Origin: CADCVQ01 sp963729125
GTDB lineage: Bacteria > Actinomycetota > Thermoleophilia > Solirubrobacterales > Solirubrobacteraceae
Reading direction: 5' to 3'
DNA: 64,000 nt
Assembly: GCA_963729125.1 (NCBI GenBank)
Contig: CAVSML010000003.1
Span: 434,001 to 498,000 of the forward strand
A model generated the notes under the pieces. The model did no database searches. It had not been told where the DNA came from and saw only the letters and a program-made list of their open reading frames with translations. A program made the translations under genes and the position numbers. Positions 8,041 through 17,556 of the stretch are shown piece by piece (within the stretch, counting starts at the first letter, position 1; each line of letters starts with the position of its first letter).

Positions 8041-8309
8041 TTTGCGGTGTTTCATTCCGTAGGATCGCAGGCGCATCACGCACCTCCCGCTTCTGCGAAT
8101 CAGCCTCGCGCAGGGCGCCTCCGGCCACGCGCCCGCGGCGACCTGACGGACAGCTTCTCCCAAGCGACGTACGGCCGCTTCCGACGAGAGTCGCGCGGAC
8201 AGCCCCTTCGCACGGGCCATTCGAGCACGCTCGCGACGGCAGAGAGAACGCACGCCCGACGCGCCGCAGGGCAGCTGCCTGAGCACCAGGCACAACAGGG
8301 GGCCACCTC

Positions 8310-9950
8310 ATGAACCGCTCGTACCACCGACCCGTCCGCCGGGGGGTCGCGCTCGCCGTCACCGCCCTGTCCTTGTCAGCGCTCGCGCCCGCAGCCGCGC
8401 ACGCGATCGCCACGACACCGGATCTCGGCACGGCCGCTGACTTCGCGGCGGTCGCGGCGACCACGATCACCAACACCGGCCCGACCGACGTGACCGGCGA
8501 TCTCGGCGTCTTCCCGGGAACGGCGATCACCGGCTTTCCGCCCGGCATCGTGCACGGGTCGATCCATGCCGGCGACGCGGTTGCCGACACGGCCTCCGCC
8601 GACGCCGAGACCGCGTACAACGACGCCGCCGGCCAGCCCTGCGACGAGACGCGCTCGGACCCCGACCTCGGCGGCGACGTCCTGCCGCCCGGCGTCTACT
8701 GCTTCACGAGCACGCAGGTCTTCCTGACGGGCACGCTGACGCTCGACGCCCAGGGCGACCCGAACGCGGCCTGGCTGTTCAAGACCGGCAGCACGCTGAT
8801 CACGGCGAGCAACTCCGCGGTCGTGCTGATCGGCGGAGCGGCGCCCTGCAACAACGACAACATCACCTGGCAGGTCGGGAGCAGCGCCACGCTCGCCAGC
8901 GCGACGAGCTTTCTCGGCAACATCCTCGCGAGCGCCTCGGTCACGCTCGACACCGGCGCCGTCACGACGGGCGGCCTGTACGCGAACACCGGCGCGGTGA
9001 CGATGGACGCAAACCGCGTCAGCACGTGCGCGGCCGCGGGTCCTGGCCCCGGCGGCGGTGGCGGTATGAGCGGTCCCGCGATCACGACCACGCCGTCGGG
9101 CTCGGTGCCGGTCGGCGGCAGCATCTCCGACTCGGCGACGATCATCGGCGGGGCGTCTCCGACGGGCAGCGTGCAGTTCGAGCTGTTCGGCCCCGGCGAC
9201 GACACCTGCTCGACGCCGATCGCGACGCTGAACAGCCCGCTCGTGGGTCGCAGCGCCTCGTCGGGCGACGTCACGGCGACGATGGCGGGCACCTACAACT
9301 GGGTCGCGACCTACAGCGGCGATGCGGCCAACGACCCGGCGCTGTCGCCTTGTGGCAGTGAGACCGTGCTGGTCACGTCGCAGATCCTGACCGGGCGCGC
9401 CTATGGGCTGAGGGCGGCCGTGTCGCTGATCGGCATCCCGCTCGTCAACGTCGTCCCGACGCCCGACACCGGCCACATCGCGACGACGTCGTCGTCCACG
9501 ACGTCGACGCCGTGCGTCGCGACGGTGCCGGGCGCCGTCAGCGCTCACGTGCTGTGCGCACAGGTCACGACCAGCGCATCGCAGGCACGCTCGTCGGCCA
9601 GCGCGTCGGTCGCCGACGCGCGGGTCGCGGTCGGGACGGTGCCGACGATCACCATGCGCACGATCGCCTCGACCTCGACGACGACGTGCGCGGGCTCGTC
9701 CGGGACGACGACGATCGCCTACCTCAAGGTCGGATCGGCCGTCGTGATCGCCCAGCCGACGAACGTCGCCCCGAACACGACGGTCACCGTCGGCGTGGTG
9801 ACGCTCGTGCTCAACGAGCAGATCGCGTTCAGCACGCCCGACGACGGCCTGACGGTCAACGCGGTGCACGCCAGCGTGCGCGTCGGAGGCATCGTCAGGG
9901 TGAACGTCGTGGTGGCGTCGTCGGAGAGCGACATCGGCAACTGCGCGTAG
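8310..9950 (+). CDS. secreted DUF3494 ice-binding-like protein with Ig-like domain
   Basis: A 546-residue exported protein. A signal peptide ends near residue 32 (ALAPAAAHA). Residues about 36-235 form a DUF3494 beta-helix, shown by TPDLGTAADFAVVAAT-type opening, GDVLPPGVYCFTS and the family signature SFLGNILASASVTLDTGA. A glycine linker (GPGPGGGGG) leads to an Ig-like domain (about 255-350, ending GTYNWVATYSGD). A roughly 190-residue Ser/Thr/Val-rich C-terminal domain matches nothing I know. DUF3494 proteins bind ice or act as adhesins; outside cold habitats the adhesin role is more likely. The ATG at 8310 follows a weak ribosome site. Confidence 0.85.
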   Translation: MNRSYHRPVRRGVALAVTALSLSALAPAAAHAIATTPDLGTAADFAAVAATTITNTGPTDVTGDLGVFPGTAITGFPPGIVHGSIHAGDAVADTASADAETAYNDAAGQPCDETRSDPDLGGDVLPPGVYCFTSTQVFLTGTLTLDAQGDPNAAWLFKTGSTLITASNSAVVLIGGAAPCNNDNITWQVGSSATLASATSFLGNILASASVTLDTGAVTTGGLYANTGAVTMDANRVSTCAAAGPGPGGGGGMSGPAITTTPSGSVPVGGSISDSATIIGGASPTGSVQFELFGPGDDTCSTPIATLNSPLVGRSASSGDVTATMAGTYNWVATYSGDAANDPALSPCGSETVLVTSQILTGRAYGLRAAVSLIGIPLVNVVPTPDTGHIATTSSSTTSTPCVATVPGAVSAHVLCAQVTTSASQARSSASASVADARVAVGTVPTITMRTIASTSTTTCAGSSGTTTIAYLKVGSAVVIAQPTNVAPNTTVTVGVVTLVLNEQIAFSTPDDGLTVNAVHASVRVGGIVRVNVVVASSESDIGNCA

Positions 9951-9969
9951 CGGCGCGGTGGAAACGGCC

Positions 9970-9997
9970 GCGCGGGCGCCTCCAGCGGCGCCCGCGC
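9970..9997 (+). terminator. strong hairpin terminator of the DUF3494 gene
   Basis: GCGCGGGCGCC (9970-9980) and GGCGCCCGCGC (9987-9997) form a perfect 11-bp stem with a six-base loop, 20 bp after the stop. There is no T-run, as is common in high-GC Actinobacteria. Confidence 0.6.
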
Positions 9998-10290
9998 GCT
10001 GCCGATACCCACCGCACGACGGATCGGGCGCCATCTCCCACGAGCAGTGGATCGGCGGCGGACCCGCCGCCGGCCGGCTGGGAGGGACCGATCGCGCGCG
10101 GGTTCCACGACGGCTTCTCCGCCTGCGACCTCGAACAGCCGCGCGAAGGCCGGCTGCTGCGCCGCCGCCGATGAGATCCGCGGCTGCGAGCGGTCTTCAT
10201 GGTGATCCGTTGACTGCGACGAACCGCACGAAGAACCAGCACCCCTTCCGCGCTCCCGACGACCATGTCCCCCACGATCCAACCCCGGCC

Positions 10291-10488
10291 ATGACCACGC
10301 CTCGCGTCACCGAGCTGCCGCGTCGCATGGAGCCGCTGAGCGCCGACACGTTCCTCGCCGACGCGCCGGCCCGGACGTCGGCGGTCGTCCTCCCGTTTCG
10401 CCCCCGCGACGGTCGCAGGCGGTCGCGTCCGGTTCGTGGCACCGGCGGCCCGCGCGTCGTCGTCCCGTACGGCGACGACGCCGCCTGA
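10291..10488 (+). CDS. small hypothetical protein (65 aa)
   Basis: A 65-codon frame starting MTTPRVTELPRRMEPLSAD, with third positions nearly all G or C as in neighbouring genes. It is rich in Arg and Pro, has no signal peptide or membrane span, and ends just before the convergent FkbM gene. No family is recognised. The 340 bp before it (9951-10290) hold the terminator and nothing else that I can support. Confidence 0.4.
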   Translation: MTTPRVTELPRRMEPLSADTFLADAPARTSAVVLPFRPRDGRRRSRPVRGTGGPRVVVPYGDDAA

Positions 10489-10502
10489 CGCGGTCGGCCC
10501 GC

Positions 10503-11384
10503 TCAGCCGCGCGGCTGGGCCAGCGCGTGGGCGGGCCCCGCGTCGAGCAGCGCGGCCGGGCCGTCGAGGTTTGAGGTCACGTAGCCGAGCTCCCCCATCA
10601 GCGCGACGAAGGCCTCGTTGGTGTCGTGCAGCTCGCAGACGATCGCCGGACGGTGGCGCGCGATCGTCTCCCGGGCCCCCTCGATGACCTGCAGCTCGGC
10701 GCCCTCGGTGTCGATCTTCAGGACGTCGGGCGGCGCGATCGCGCCGGCGGCGACGAGGCTGTCGAGCGACACGACCTCGACGTCGATCTCGTCGCGCACG
10801 TCGGCGTGGCGGCCGGTGGACTCCAGGTGCGACCAGCTCGCCTCGCCGACGACGAGCAGCCGCGCGCTGCCGTCGGCGGCGCCGACCGCCCGCTGCTGGA
10901 TCTGCGCGTGCTCGAAGCCGTTGAGCTCGATGTTGCGCCCGACGGCGCGCGCGCACCACGGCACCGGCTCGAACGCGACGACCCGCCCGGACGGCCCGAC
11001 GAGACGCGCGCCGACGAGCGTGAAGAAGCCGACGTTCGCACCGATGTCATAGAAGACGTCGCCCGGCGCGAGCAGGCGGCGCAGCGCCTCCTGGACCGGG
11101 GGCTCGAGCGTGCCGCGCACGATCAGCCCGGCGTGCGCGTGGTCGAGCGGCAGGTCGGCCGTCGAGACGTACAGCAGGTGGCCGAGGCCGCCCGCGATCG
11201 GCACCGGCGCCCGCCCATACCAGCCGGCCGCGGCGCGCAGCAGCGCACGCGACGCGCGTCCCGAGCGAACCCGCCGGGCGAGCTGCTTGCGGCGCTCGTC
11301 GGGCATCCCGGTGATGACGTGCGTCGCGCCGTTGCGCAGCCTGCCGGTCAGTTCCTGGCGCAGCTGGCGGAGGGGCGGCGACAT
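10503..11384 (-). CDS. FkbM-family methyltransferase
   Basis: A 293-residue SAM-dependent O-methyltransferase of the FkbM type. The SAM site is FYDIGANVGFFTLVGARL and the family hallmark is VLKIDTEGAELQVIEGA followed by IVCELHD. The first 80 residues are a basic extension. Members methylate sugars or polyketides; so close to two glycan clusters a sugar substrate is the best guess. The ATG at 11384 begins MSPPLRQLRQELTGRL. It is separated from the secreted protein upstream by only 39 bp and could share its transcript. Confidence 0.88.
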   Translation of the reverse strand: MSPPLRQLRQELTGRLRNGATHVITGMPDERRKQLARRVRSGRASRALLRAAAGWYGRAPVPIAGGLGHLLYVSTADLPLDHAHAGLIVRGTLEPPVQEALRRLLAPGDVFYDIGANVGFFTLVGARLVGPSGRVVAFEPVPWCARAVGRNIELNGFEHAQIQQRAVGAADGSARLLVVGEASWSHLESTGRHADVRDEIDVEVVSLDSLVAAGAIAPPDVLKIDTEGAELQVIEGARETIARHRPAIVCELHDTNEAFVALMGELGYVTSNLDGPAALLDAGPAHALAQPRG

Positions 11385-11423
11385 CCGGGCGAGATCATGC
11401 CACCCAGTCGAGCACGGCCTGCG

Positions 11424-12050
11424 TCAGCGGGTGCGGTAGGGGTCGACCAGCACGTCGTCGATCGTCCAGCGCCCGGAGCCTCGCGGCGCGAAGCGCAGGC
11501 GCACGTTCATCGCGCCCCTGCGGGCGGCCAGCTCGTTGACGACCATCGGCACGATCGCGGTCGGCGCCCAGTCCTCGCCGCCGGCGAGCTGGCCGATGCG
11601 CATCGAGCGGCCGACGCCCGCGGCGTCGGAGTACAGGACGTCGACGTCGAGCGAGCTCGAGGAGGCGGCGTCGGCGAAGAAGCGCATCGTGCGGTGCTCG
11701 GCGGCGATGCAGAACGGCGCGCTCGTCGCCGAGCTGCCGGCGGGCAGCGCGAGCGACTTCCTGTCCTTCGCCGAGACGACGTGAAACGGCTCGTTGCCCT
11801 TGACCTCGGCGGCCCCGCCGCGCAGCGTCCACTCCGACGCGCCGCGGTCGATCGCGCCGCCGGGGATCAGGAAGTAGTCGGCATCGTCCCCCCACGGCGC
11901 GAACGGTTGGAAGACCGCCTTCTCGGGGCAGCCCGATGCAGCAGCAGCGGGCGCCTTGGCCGCCAGGGCCGGCGTGGCCAGCAGGGCGGAGGCGGCGACG
12001 GCGGCGACGCCGGTGAACAGAAGACGGCAGCGAGCAGTGATCGTGAGCAC
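11424..12050 (-). CDS. secreted protein of unknown function (208 aa)
   Basis: A clear signal peptide (residues 1-30, cleaved near ATPALA) precedes a mature domain with two cysteines (SGCPEKAVFQPF and SAPFCIAAEHRTMRFF). The pattern of short hydrophobic strands ending RWTIDDVLVDPY resembles the jelly-roll carbohydrate-binding domains that close with IDDV or DDF, so a sugar-binding role is possible. No catalytic motif is visible. The ribosome site AGGAAAGG lies about 10 bp upstream of the ATG at 12050. Confidence 0.75.
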   Translation of the reverse strand: MLTITARCRLLFTGVAAVAASALLATPALAAKAPAAAASGCPEKAVFQPFAPWGDDADYFLIPGGAIDRGASEWTLRGGAAEVKGNEPFHVVSAKDRKSLALPAGSSATSAPFCIAAEHRTMRFFADAASSSSLDVDVLYSDAAGVGRSMRIGQLAGGEDWAPTAIVPMVVNELAARRGAMNVRLRFAPRGSGRWTIDDVLVDPYRTR

Positions 12051-12257
12051 GACGAGGTCCTTTCCTCGGGGAGGGTGCGGCTTCGAGAGGAGCGAGCCTG
12101 TGGCTCAAGCCCTCCATCGGCCCGCCCTGCGAGCGTCCGCACCCAGCCGCGCCAAGCTCATACATTCGTCCATCGGCGCCAGAAGGTGTGCTCGTGCGCC
12201 TGACGACCGGGGCACTTGCGCGCGCTGCGACCGCCGGCGTCGGACTACGCTCCGGGC

Positions 12258-13586
12258 ATGTCGGTACCGATCCGCCTCGTGGAGGACTCCCGGGCGCGGA
12301 GCGGATCGCGGATGCAGCCGCGCGAGGTCCGAGCGGATGCGCTCGTCGGCGTGCCGTTCGTGCTCGTCGCCGCGGTGCTGCTGGCGACCGGACTCGACGA
12401 GCCCGTCGACGGCTGGCTCGTGGCGCTGTTCGTGCTCACGGCCGCGGTCGTCGGGCGGCTGGAGTTCGAGACGGGCGCGGGCTTCATGGTGCCGACGCAG
12501 CTGGTCTTCGTGCCGATGCTGTTCCTGCTGCCGCCGGCGATCGTCCCGCTCGTCGTCGTCGCGGCGATCGCGCTGGACCGGATGCCCGACGTGCTCGCCG
12601 GGCGCATGCACCCCCAGCGCCTGCTGTGGGTGCCCTGCGACGCGTGGTACGCGGTCGGCCCCGTCGTCGTCTTCCTGCTCGCCGGCGTCGACGGCATCTC
12701 GGGCGCCGACTGGTGGGTCTACCTGCTCGCGCTCGGCGCCCAGTTCGCCTGCGAGCTGCTCGGCTCGACGGCGCACGAGTGGCTCGCGCACGGCGTGCCG
12801 CCGAAGCTCCAGCTCGACGTCCTGCGCGAGGTCTGGCTCGTCGACTCGCTGCTGTCGCCGGTCGGGTTGCTCGCCGCGGCCGCGAGCGTCGAGCACCACT
12901 ACGCCTTCCTGCTGGTGCTGCCGGCGGCGACGCTGCTGGCGGTCTTCGCGCGCGAGCGGCGGGGGCGGATGGGCACGGCGATCGAGCTCAGCGCGACCTA
13001 CCGCGGCACGGCGCTGCTGCTCGGCGACGTCATCGCCGGCGACGACGCGCTGCCCAGCCACGGCCAGGGGGCGGTCGCGCTGGCGCTCGCGATCGCCGGC
13101 GAGCTGCACATCGACGAGGAGCAGCGCCGGCTCGTGGAGTTCGCGGCGATGCTGCACGACATCGGCAAGATGGAGACGCCGCGCGAGATCCTGCGCAAGG
13201 CCGGGCCGCTGACCGAGCGGGAATGGGAGGCGATGCGCGCCTACACCGTCGCCGGCCAGCGGATGCTCGACCGCGTCGGCGGCACGCTGCACGACGTCGG
13301 GCTGATCGTTCGCTCGGCCGGCGAGCGCTTCGGCGGCGACGGATATCCCGACCGGCTCCGCGGCGCGGAGATCCCGCTGGCATCGCGCGTCGTCGCGGTC
13401 GCGGCGGCGTATGGCGCGATGACGACGCGCCGCCCCTATCGCCCGCCGCTGTCACAGCGCGCGGCGCTGGCGGAGCTGCGCGCCAACAGCGGCACGCAGT
13501 TCGACCCCGATGTCGTCGATGCCGCGTGCTCGGTGCTGGAGCGCGGAACCTCCGGGCTGCCTGAGCCTGTTGGTGATGCGTCGTGA
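12258..13586 (+). CDS. membrane protein with HD-type phosphohydrolase domain (degenerate HD-GYP)
   Basis: About 443 residues. The N-terminal half carries 6-8 hydrophobic segments (GVPFVLVAAVLLATGL, TQLVFVPMLFLLPP and so on) like a sensory membrane domain. The C-terminal half is an HD domain with LHDIGK at residues 299-304 and GGDGYPDRLRG near 360. The HHE motif that normally precedes GYP in c-di-GMP phosphodiesterases is replaced by RSAGERF, so activity on c-di-GMP is uncertain. ATG at 12258 is preferred over ATG at 12216 because the region between them looks non-coding. It stands alone, 116 bp before the GH65 gene. Confidence 0.82.
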   Translation: MSVPIRLVEDSRARSGSRMQPREVRADALVGVPFVLVAAVLLATGLDEPVDGWLVALFVLTAAVVGRLEFETGAGFMVPTQLVFVPMLFLLPPAIVPLVVVAAIALDRMPDVLAGRMHPQRLLWVPCDAWYAVGPVVVFLLAGVDGISGADWWVYLLALGAQFACELLGSTAHEWLAHGVPPKLQLDVLREVWLVDSLLSPVGLLAAAASVEHHYAFLLVLPAATLLAVFARERRGRMGTAIELSATYRGTALLLGDVIAGDDALPSHGQGAVALALAIAGELHIDEEQRRLVEFAAMLHDIGKMETPREILRKAGPLTEREWEAMRAYTVAGQRMLDRVGGTLHDVGLIVRSAGERFGGDGYPDRLRGAEIPLASRVVAVAAAYGAMTTRRPYRPPLSQRAALAELRANSGTQFDPDVVDAACSVLERGTSGLPEPVGDAS

Positions 13587-13702
13587 GCCAAAGATCGACC
13601 CCAGTTGCCGAGACCTGTGCGTAACATCCAGGCGACGGCGATCGGTGGCATGGCTCGCCCAGACGCAGGGACAACGTCGCACACCACTGAGGAGCTGCTG
13701 GC

Positions 13703-16131
13703 ATGACGGTGAGGGAGGCACGGCTGGCGGCGTTGATGAGGATGCGCGAGCGCCGCGACCAAGGCGGTCGGATGCAGGCGGCGATGCCCGTCGACCCGTG
13801 GCGGCTGGTCTCGCGGCGCTTCTCCGCCGAGGGCTTCGGCGAGTCCGAGACGATGTTCGCCGTCGCCAACGGCTACATGGGGATGCGCGGCACGCACGAC
13901 GAGGGCGTCCCGTCGCACGATCCGGCCTACTTCGTCAACGGCTTTCACGAGACGTGGCCGATCCCCTACGGCGAGTCCGCCTTCGGCTTCGCGACGACCG
14001 GCCAGACGATCGTCAGCGCGCCCGACGGCTCGGTCATGCGGCTGTACGTCGACGAGGAGCCGCTCGTGCTGTCGGAGTCCAAGCTGCTGAACTACGAGCG
14101 CGTGCTGGACATGCGCGCGGGCCTGCTCGAGCGCTCGGTCACGTTTCGCACGGCGCGCGGCGCGGTCGTCTCGCTGCGCTCCCAGCGCCTGGTCTCCCTG
14201 CACTGGCGCCACCTCGCGGCGATCTCCTACGAGGTCACGCTCGTCTCCGGCGCCGCCGAGCTCGCGGTCGCCTCCGAGCTCGTCACCCACCTGCCGCGCC
14301 CGAAGGGCGACGACGACCCGCGCGTCGGCGTGCGCATGACCGACTCGGCGCTCGAGCCGGTCGCCGCAGACCTGCGACGGCACGCGCGTCGTGCTCGAGC
14401 TGCGCACGCGCCAGAGCCAGATGGGCCTGGCGTGCGGCATGGAGCACACGATCGAGACCCAGCTGCGCCACAGCGTCGAGTCCAGCGTCGAGGGGGACGA
14501 GGGCCGCGTCGTCTTCTTCCTCGACGCCGAGCCCGGCGTCGCCCGCGCGGGTGACGAAGCTGCTCGGCTATCACCACGCCGAGCACGCCTCGGCGGGCGA
14601 CCTCTGCCGGCGCGTGAACCGCACGCTGGACCGCGCCCACGGCGACGGCTTCGCGCGCATCGCCGAGGTCCAGCGCGAACGCCTGGACTCCTTCTGGGAG
14701 CACTCGGACATCGCGATCGAGGGGCCCGGCGACATCCAGCAGGCGGTGCGCTTCAACCTCTTCCAGGTCCGTCAGGCGTCGGCGCGCGTGGAGGGCCACG
14801 GCATCGCCGCCAAGGGGCTGACCGGGCGCGGCTACGAGGGCCAGTACTTCTGGGACACCGAGATCTACGTGCTGCCGTGCCTGACCTACACGCAGCCGCA
14901 CGTCGCGCGCCGGCTGCTGCGCTTTCGCTACGAGATGCTGGGCGCCGCGCGCCGGCGGGCCGAGCAGCTCGGCCACCGCGGGGCGCTGTTTCCGTGGCGC
15001 ACGATCTCCGGCGAGGAGGCGTCGGCCTACTACGCGGCCGGCACCGCGCAGTACCACATCAACGCCGCGATCTCCTACGCCGTGCGCCAGTTCGTGCGCG
15101 TCACCGGCGATCAGGAGTTCCTCGCCCGCGAGGGCGTCGAGATCCTCGTCGAGACGGCGCGCTTCTGGGCCGACCTGGGGTTCTTCTCCACGCGCCGCGA
15201 CGGGCAGTTCTGCATCCAGGGCGTGACCGGTCCCGACGAGTACTCCGCCGTCGTCGACAACAACGCCTACACGAACCTCATGGCGCGCGAGAACCTGTCC
15301 GCGGCCGCCGAGTGCCTGCAGCTGCTCGAGGACGCCGATCCCGACGCCCACGCGCGGCTCGTCGCGCGGCTGAAGATCGAGCCCGGCGAGCCGGCCGAGT
15401 GGTGTCGCGCCGCCGAGCGGATGTTCGTGCCCTACGACGAGCGCGCCGGCGTGCTGCTGCAGGACGAGCACTTCCTCAACCGCAAGCCGTGGGACTTCGA
15501 GGGAACGCCGGTCGAGAAGTATCCGCTGCTGCTGCACTACCACCCGCTGAACATCTACCGCCACCAGGTCATCAAGCAGACCGACGTCGTGCTGGCGACG
15601 TTCCTCGCCGGCGATCGCTTCTCGCTCGAGGAGAAGCGCCGCGTCTTCGAGTACTACGACCCGCTGACGACCGCCGACTCGTCGCTGTCGTCGTGCGTGC
15701 AGAGCGTCATGGCGTCGGAGGTCGGCGACGCGCGCGCCGCGTACGAGTACTTCCTGATCTCGGCCGCGGTCGATCTCGCGAACCTCGCCGGCAACGTCGG
15801 CGACGGCATCCACGTCGCGTCCTGCGGCGGCGTCTGGATGGCGCTCGTCAACGGCTTCGCCGGGCTGCGCGACATCGAGGGCCACGACCTGCGCTTCGTT
15901 CCGCGGCTGCCTGTCGACTGGCAGAGCATGAGCTTCCGGCTGATCGTCCGCGGCAGCCGCCTGGAGGTCGAGATGACCTCCGATGCGACGGCGTACCGGC
16001 TGCTCGACGGCGAGCCGCTGTCGCTGATCTCCGACGGCGAGCACTTCACGGTCTCGATCGACGCGCCGGTGTCGATGCCGATCGCCGTCGACACCGGCGG
16101 CCTCGCCGGCGCCGGCGTCAGCGGCGGCTGA
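13703..16131 (+). pseudogene. GH65 disaccharide phosphorylase, broken by two frameshifts
   Basis: A family 65 enzyme (trehalose, maltose or kojibiose phosphorylase type) that would split an alpha-glucosyl disaccharide with phosphate. The N-terminal domain reads ETMFAVANGYMGMRGTHDEG. Frame changes occur near 14370 (after PVAAD) and near 14548 (before RVTKLLGYHHAEHAS), each fitting one extra base. The rest is intact, including TGRGYEGQYFWDTEIYVLP, the catalytic glutamate in GVTGPDEY (15229-15240), and YHPLNIYRHQVIKQTDVVLA. Repair gives one continuous product of about 809 residues, the family length. Both breaks lie in GC-rich text, so sequencing error is as likely as decay. No HAD phosphatase partner is present. 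Confidence 0.85.
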
Positions 16132-16155
16132 GCCGCACGCGCGGCGAGTCGTGGG

Positions 16156-17556
16156 TCAGCTCGCGCCGGCCTCGCCCGCCGGCGCCTGCTCCGCCGGCGT
16201 CGCCGCCAGCGCGCGCAGGCGCAGCACGAAGCGCGAGCCTCCGCCCGCCCCCTCCTCGACGGCGATCGTGCCGCCGTGCGTCTCGGCGACCTGACGCACG
16301 ATCGCCAGGCCCAGCCCCGAGCCGGGGCGCCCGCGCGCCGTCGCGCCGCGGTAGAAGCGGTCGAAGACGTGCGGGCGGTCGGCCGCAGGGATGCCGGGGC
16401 CGTGGTCGCGCACGCTGAGCTCGCCGTCGCGCAGGCCGACCTCGACGACGCTGCCCTCGCCGCCGTACTTGGCGGCGTTGTCGAGCAGGTTGTCGACAGC
16501 GCGCCCGAGGCGGTCGGGAAGCCCCTCGACGACCGTCGGCTCGAGCTCGGCTTCGAAGGTCACGTTCGGACGGCGGCGCTGCGCCCGCGCCACGGCCTCG
16601 GCCACGAGCGAGTCGAGCTGCACGTCCTCGACGCCCGACAGCGGCTCGTCGCCGCGCGCGAGCTCGATGACGTCGGTGATCAGCGCGCCGAGCTCCTCGG
16701 TCTCGGCGCGCACGTCCTCCAGCAGCCGGCGGCGGTCGTCGGCGGGCAGCTCGCCGCCGGCCAGCAGCACCTCGATGTTCGTGCGCAGCGAGGTCACCGG
16801 CGTGCGCAGCTCGTGCGAGGCGTCGGCGACGAGCTGGCGCTGCGCGTGGACGGAGTCGTCGAGCGCGCGGCGCGAGCTCTCGAGCGTGTCGAGCATCGTG
16901 TTGAAGCGCGCCGCCATGCGCCCGACCTCGTCGTCGCCGGGCACCTCGATGCGCCGGCCGAGGTCCTCGGTGTGCGTGATGTGCTCGGCGGCGGCGGTCA
17001 GGTCGGTGACCGGCTGGATCACGCGCCGGCTCAGCAGCCGGGCGAACAGCGCCGCCAGCAGCGTCCCGCCGGCGCACAGCAGCGCGAGCAGGATCTTCAG
17101 CCGCCCGAGCGTGCCGTCGACGTTGCGCAGGCTGCGCACGAACTGCACCGCCCGCCCGTCGGGCAGCGACACCGTCAGCACGCGCAGGTGCACGCCGGCG
17201 GCGTGCGTGTCGCGCAGGAGCTCCTCGCGCCGGCCGGCCGCGACGAGCAGGTCTTGGCGGTCGATCGGGACGAACAGGTCGCCGTCGGTCGTATTGACGA
17301 CGTCGCCCTTGAACGTGAACACCTGCGCGGGGCCGCTGGGCCCGCCGTCGCGCTGCGGCGCGGGCGGGAAGGTCTCGCCGCGTCGCACGATCCCCAGCCG
17401 CGCGCGCAGCTGCTGGTACTGCGCGGAGAGCGAGTCGTCGACCTGGCCGCGCAGCTCGTTGCGCATCGCCACGTAGGCGACGAGCGAGATCAGCACGAGC
17501 GTGAGCCCGACCGTTCCCGCGACCAGCAGCGTCAGGCGGTGGCGCAGCGCCATCAT
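16156..17556 (-). CDS. sensor histidine kinase (MprB-like)
   Basis: A 466-residue membrane sensor. Two hydrophobic segments (near residues 10-30 and 165-185) flank an extracytoplasmic domain of about 130 residues. A HAMP linker follows, then the phosphoacceptor DASHELRTPVTSLRTNIEVL and the ATPase motifs DNLLDNAAKYG, DHGPGIPAADR and GSGLGLAIVRQVAETHGG. Its ATG overlaps the regulator's stop by four bases, so the pair is co-translated. The order and the regulator's sequence match MprAB of mycobacteria, an envelope-stress system. The signal here is unknown. Confidence 0.92.
   Translation of the reverse strand: MMALRHRLTLLVAGTVGLTLVLISLVAYVAMRNELRGQVDDSLSAQYQQLRARLGIVRRGETFPPAPQRDGGPSGPAQVFTFKGDVVNTTDGDLFVPIDRQDLLVAAGRREELLRDTHAAGVHLRVLTVSLPDGRAVQFVRSLRNVDGTLGRLKILLALLCAGGTLLAALFARLLSRRVIQPVTDLTAAAEHITHTEDLGRRIEVPGDDEVGRMAARFNTMLDTLESSRRALDDSVHAQRQLVADASHELRTPVTSLRTNIEVLLAGGELPADDRRRLLEDVRAETEELGALITDVIELARGDEPLSGVEDVQLDSLVAEAVARAQRRRPNVTFEAELEPTVVEGLPDRLGRAVDNLLDNAAKYGGEGSVVEVGLRDGELSVRDHGPGIPAADRPHVFDRFYRGATARGRPGSGLGLAIVRQVAETHGGTIAVEEGAGGGSRFVLRLRALAATPAEQAPAGEAGAS

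Noticed and set aside
8047..8313. Open frame of 88 codons before the DUF3494 gene
   Set aside because: Third-position base use is unlike neighbouring genes, there is no ribosome site, and it runs into the start of the real gene.
12075..12115. GAGCC-TGT-GGCTC hairpin as a riboswitch fragment
   Set aside because: The stem is five base pairs only and no conserved riboswitch core is recognisable.
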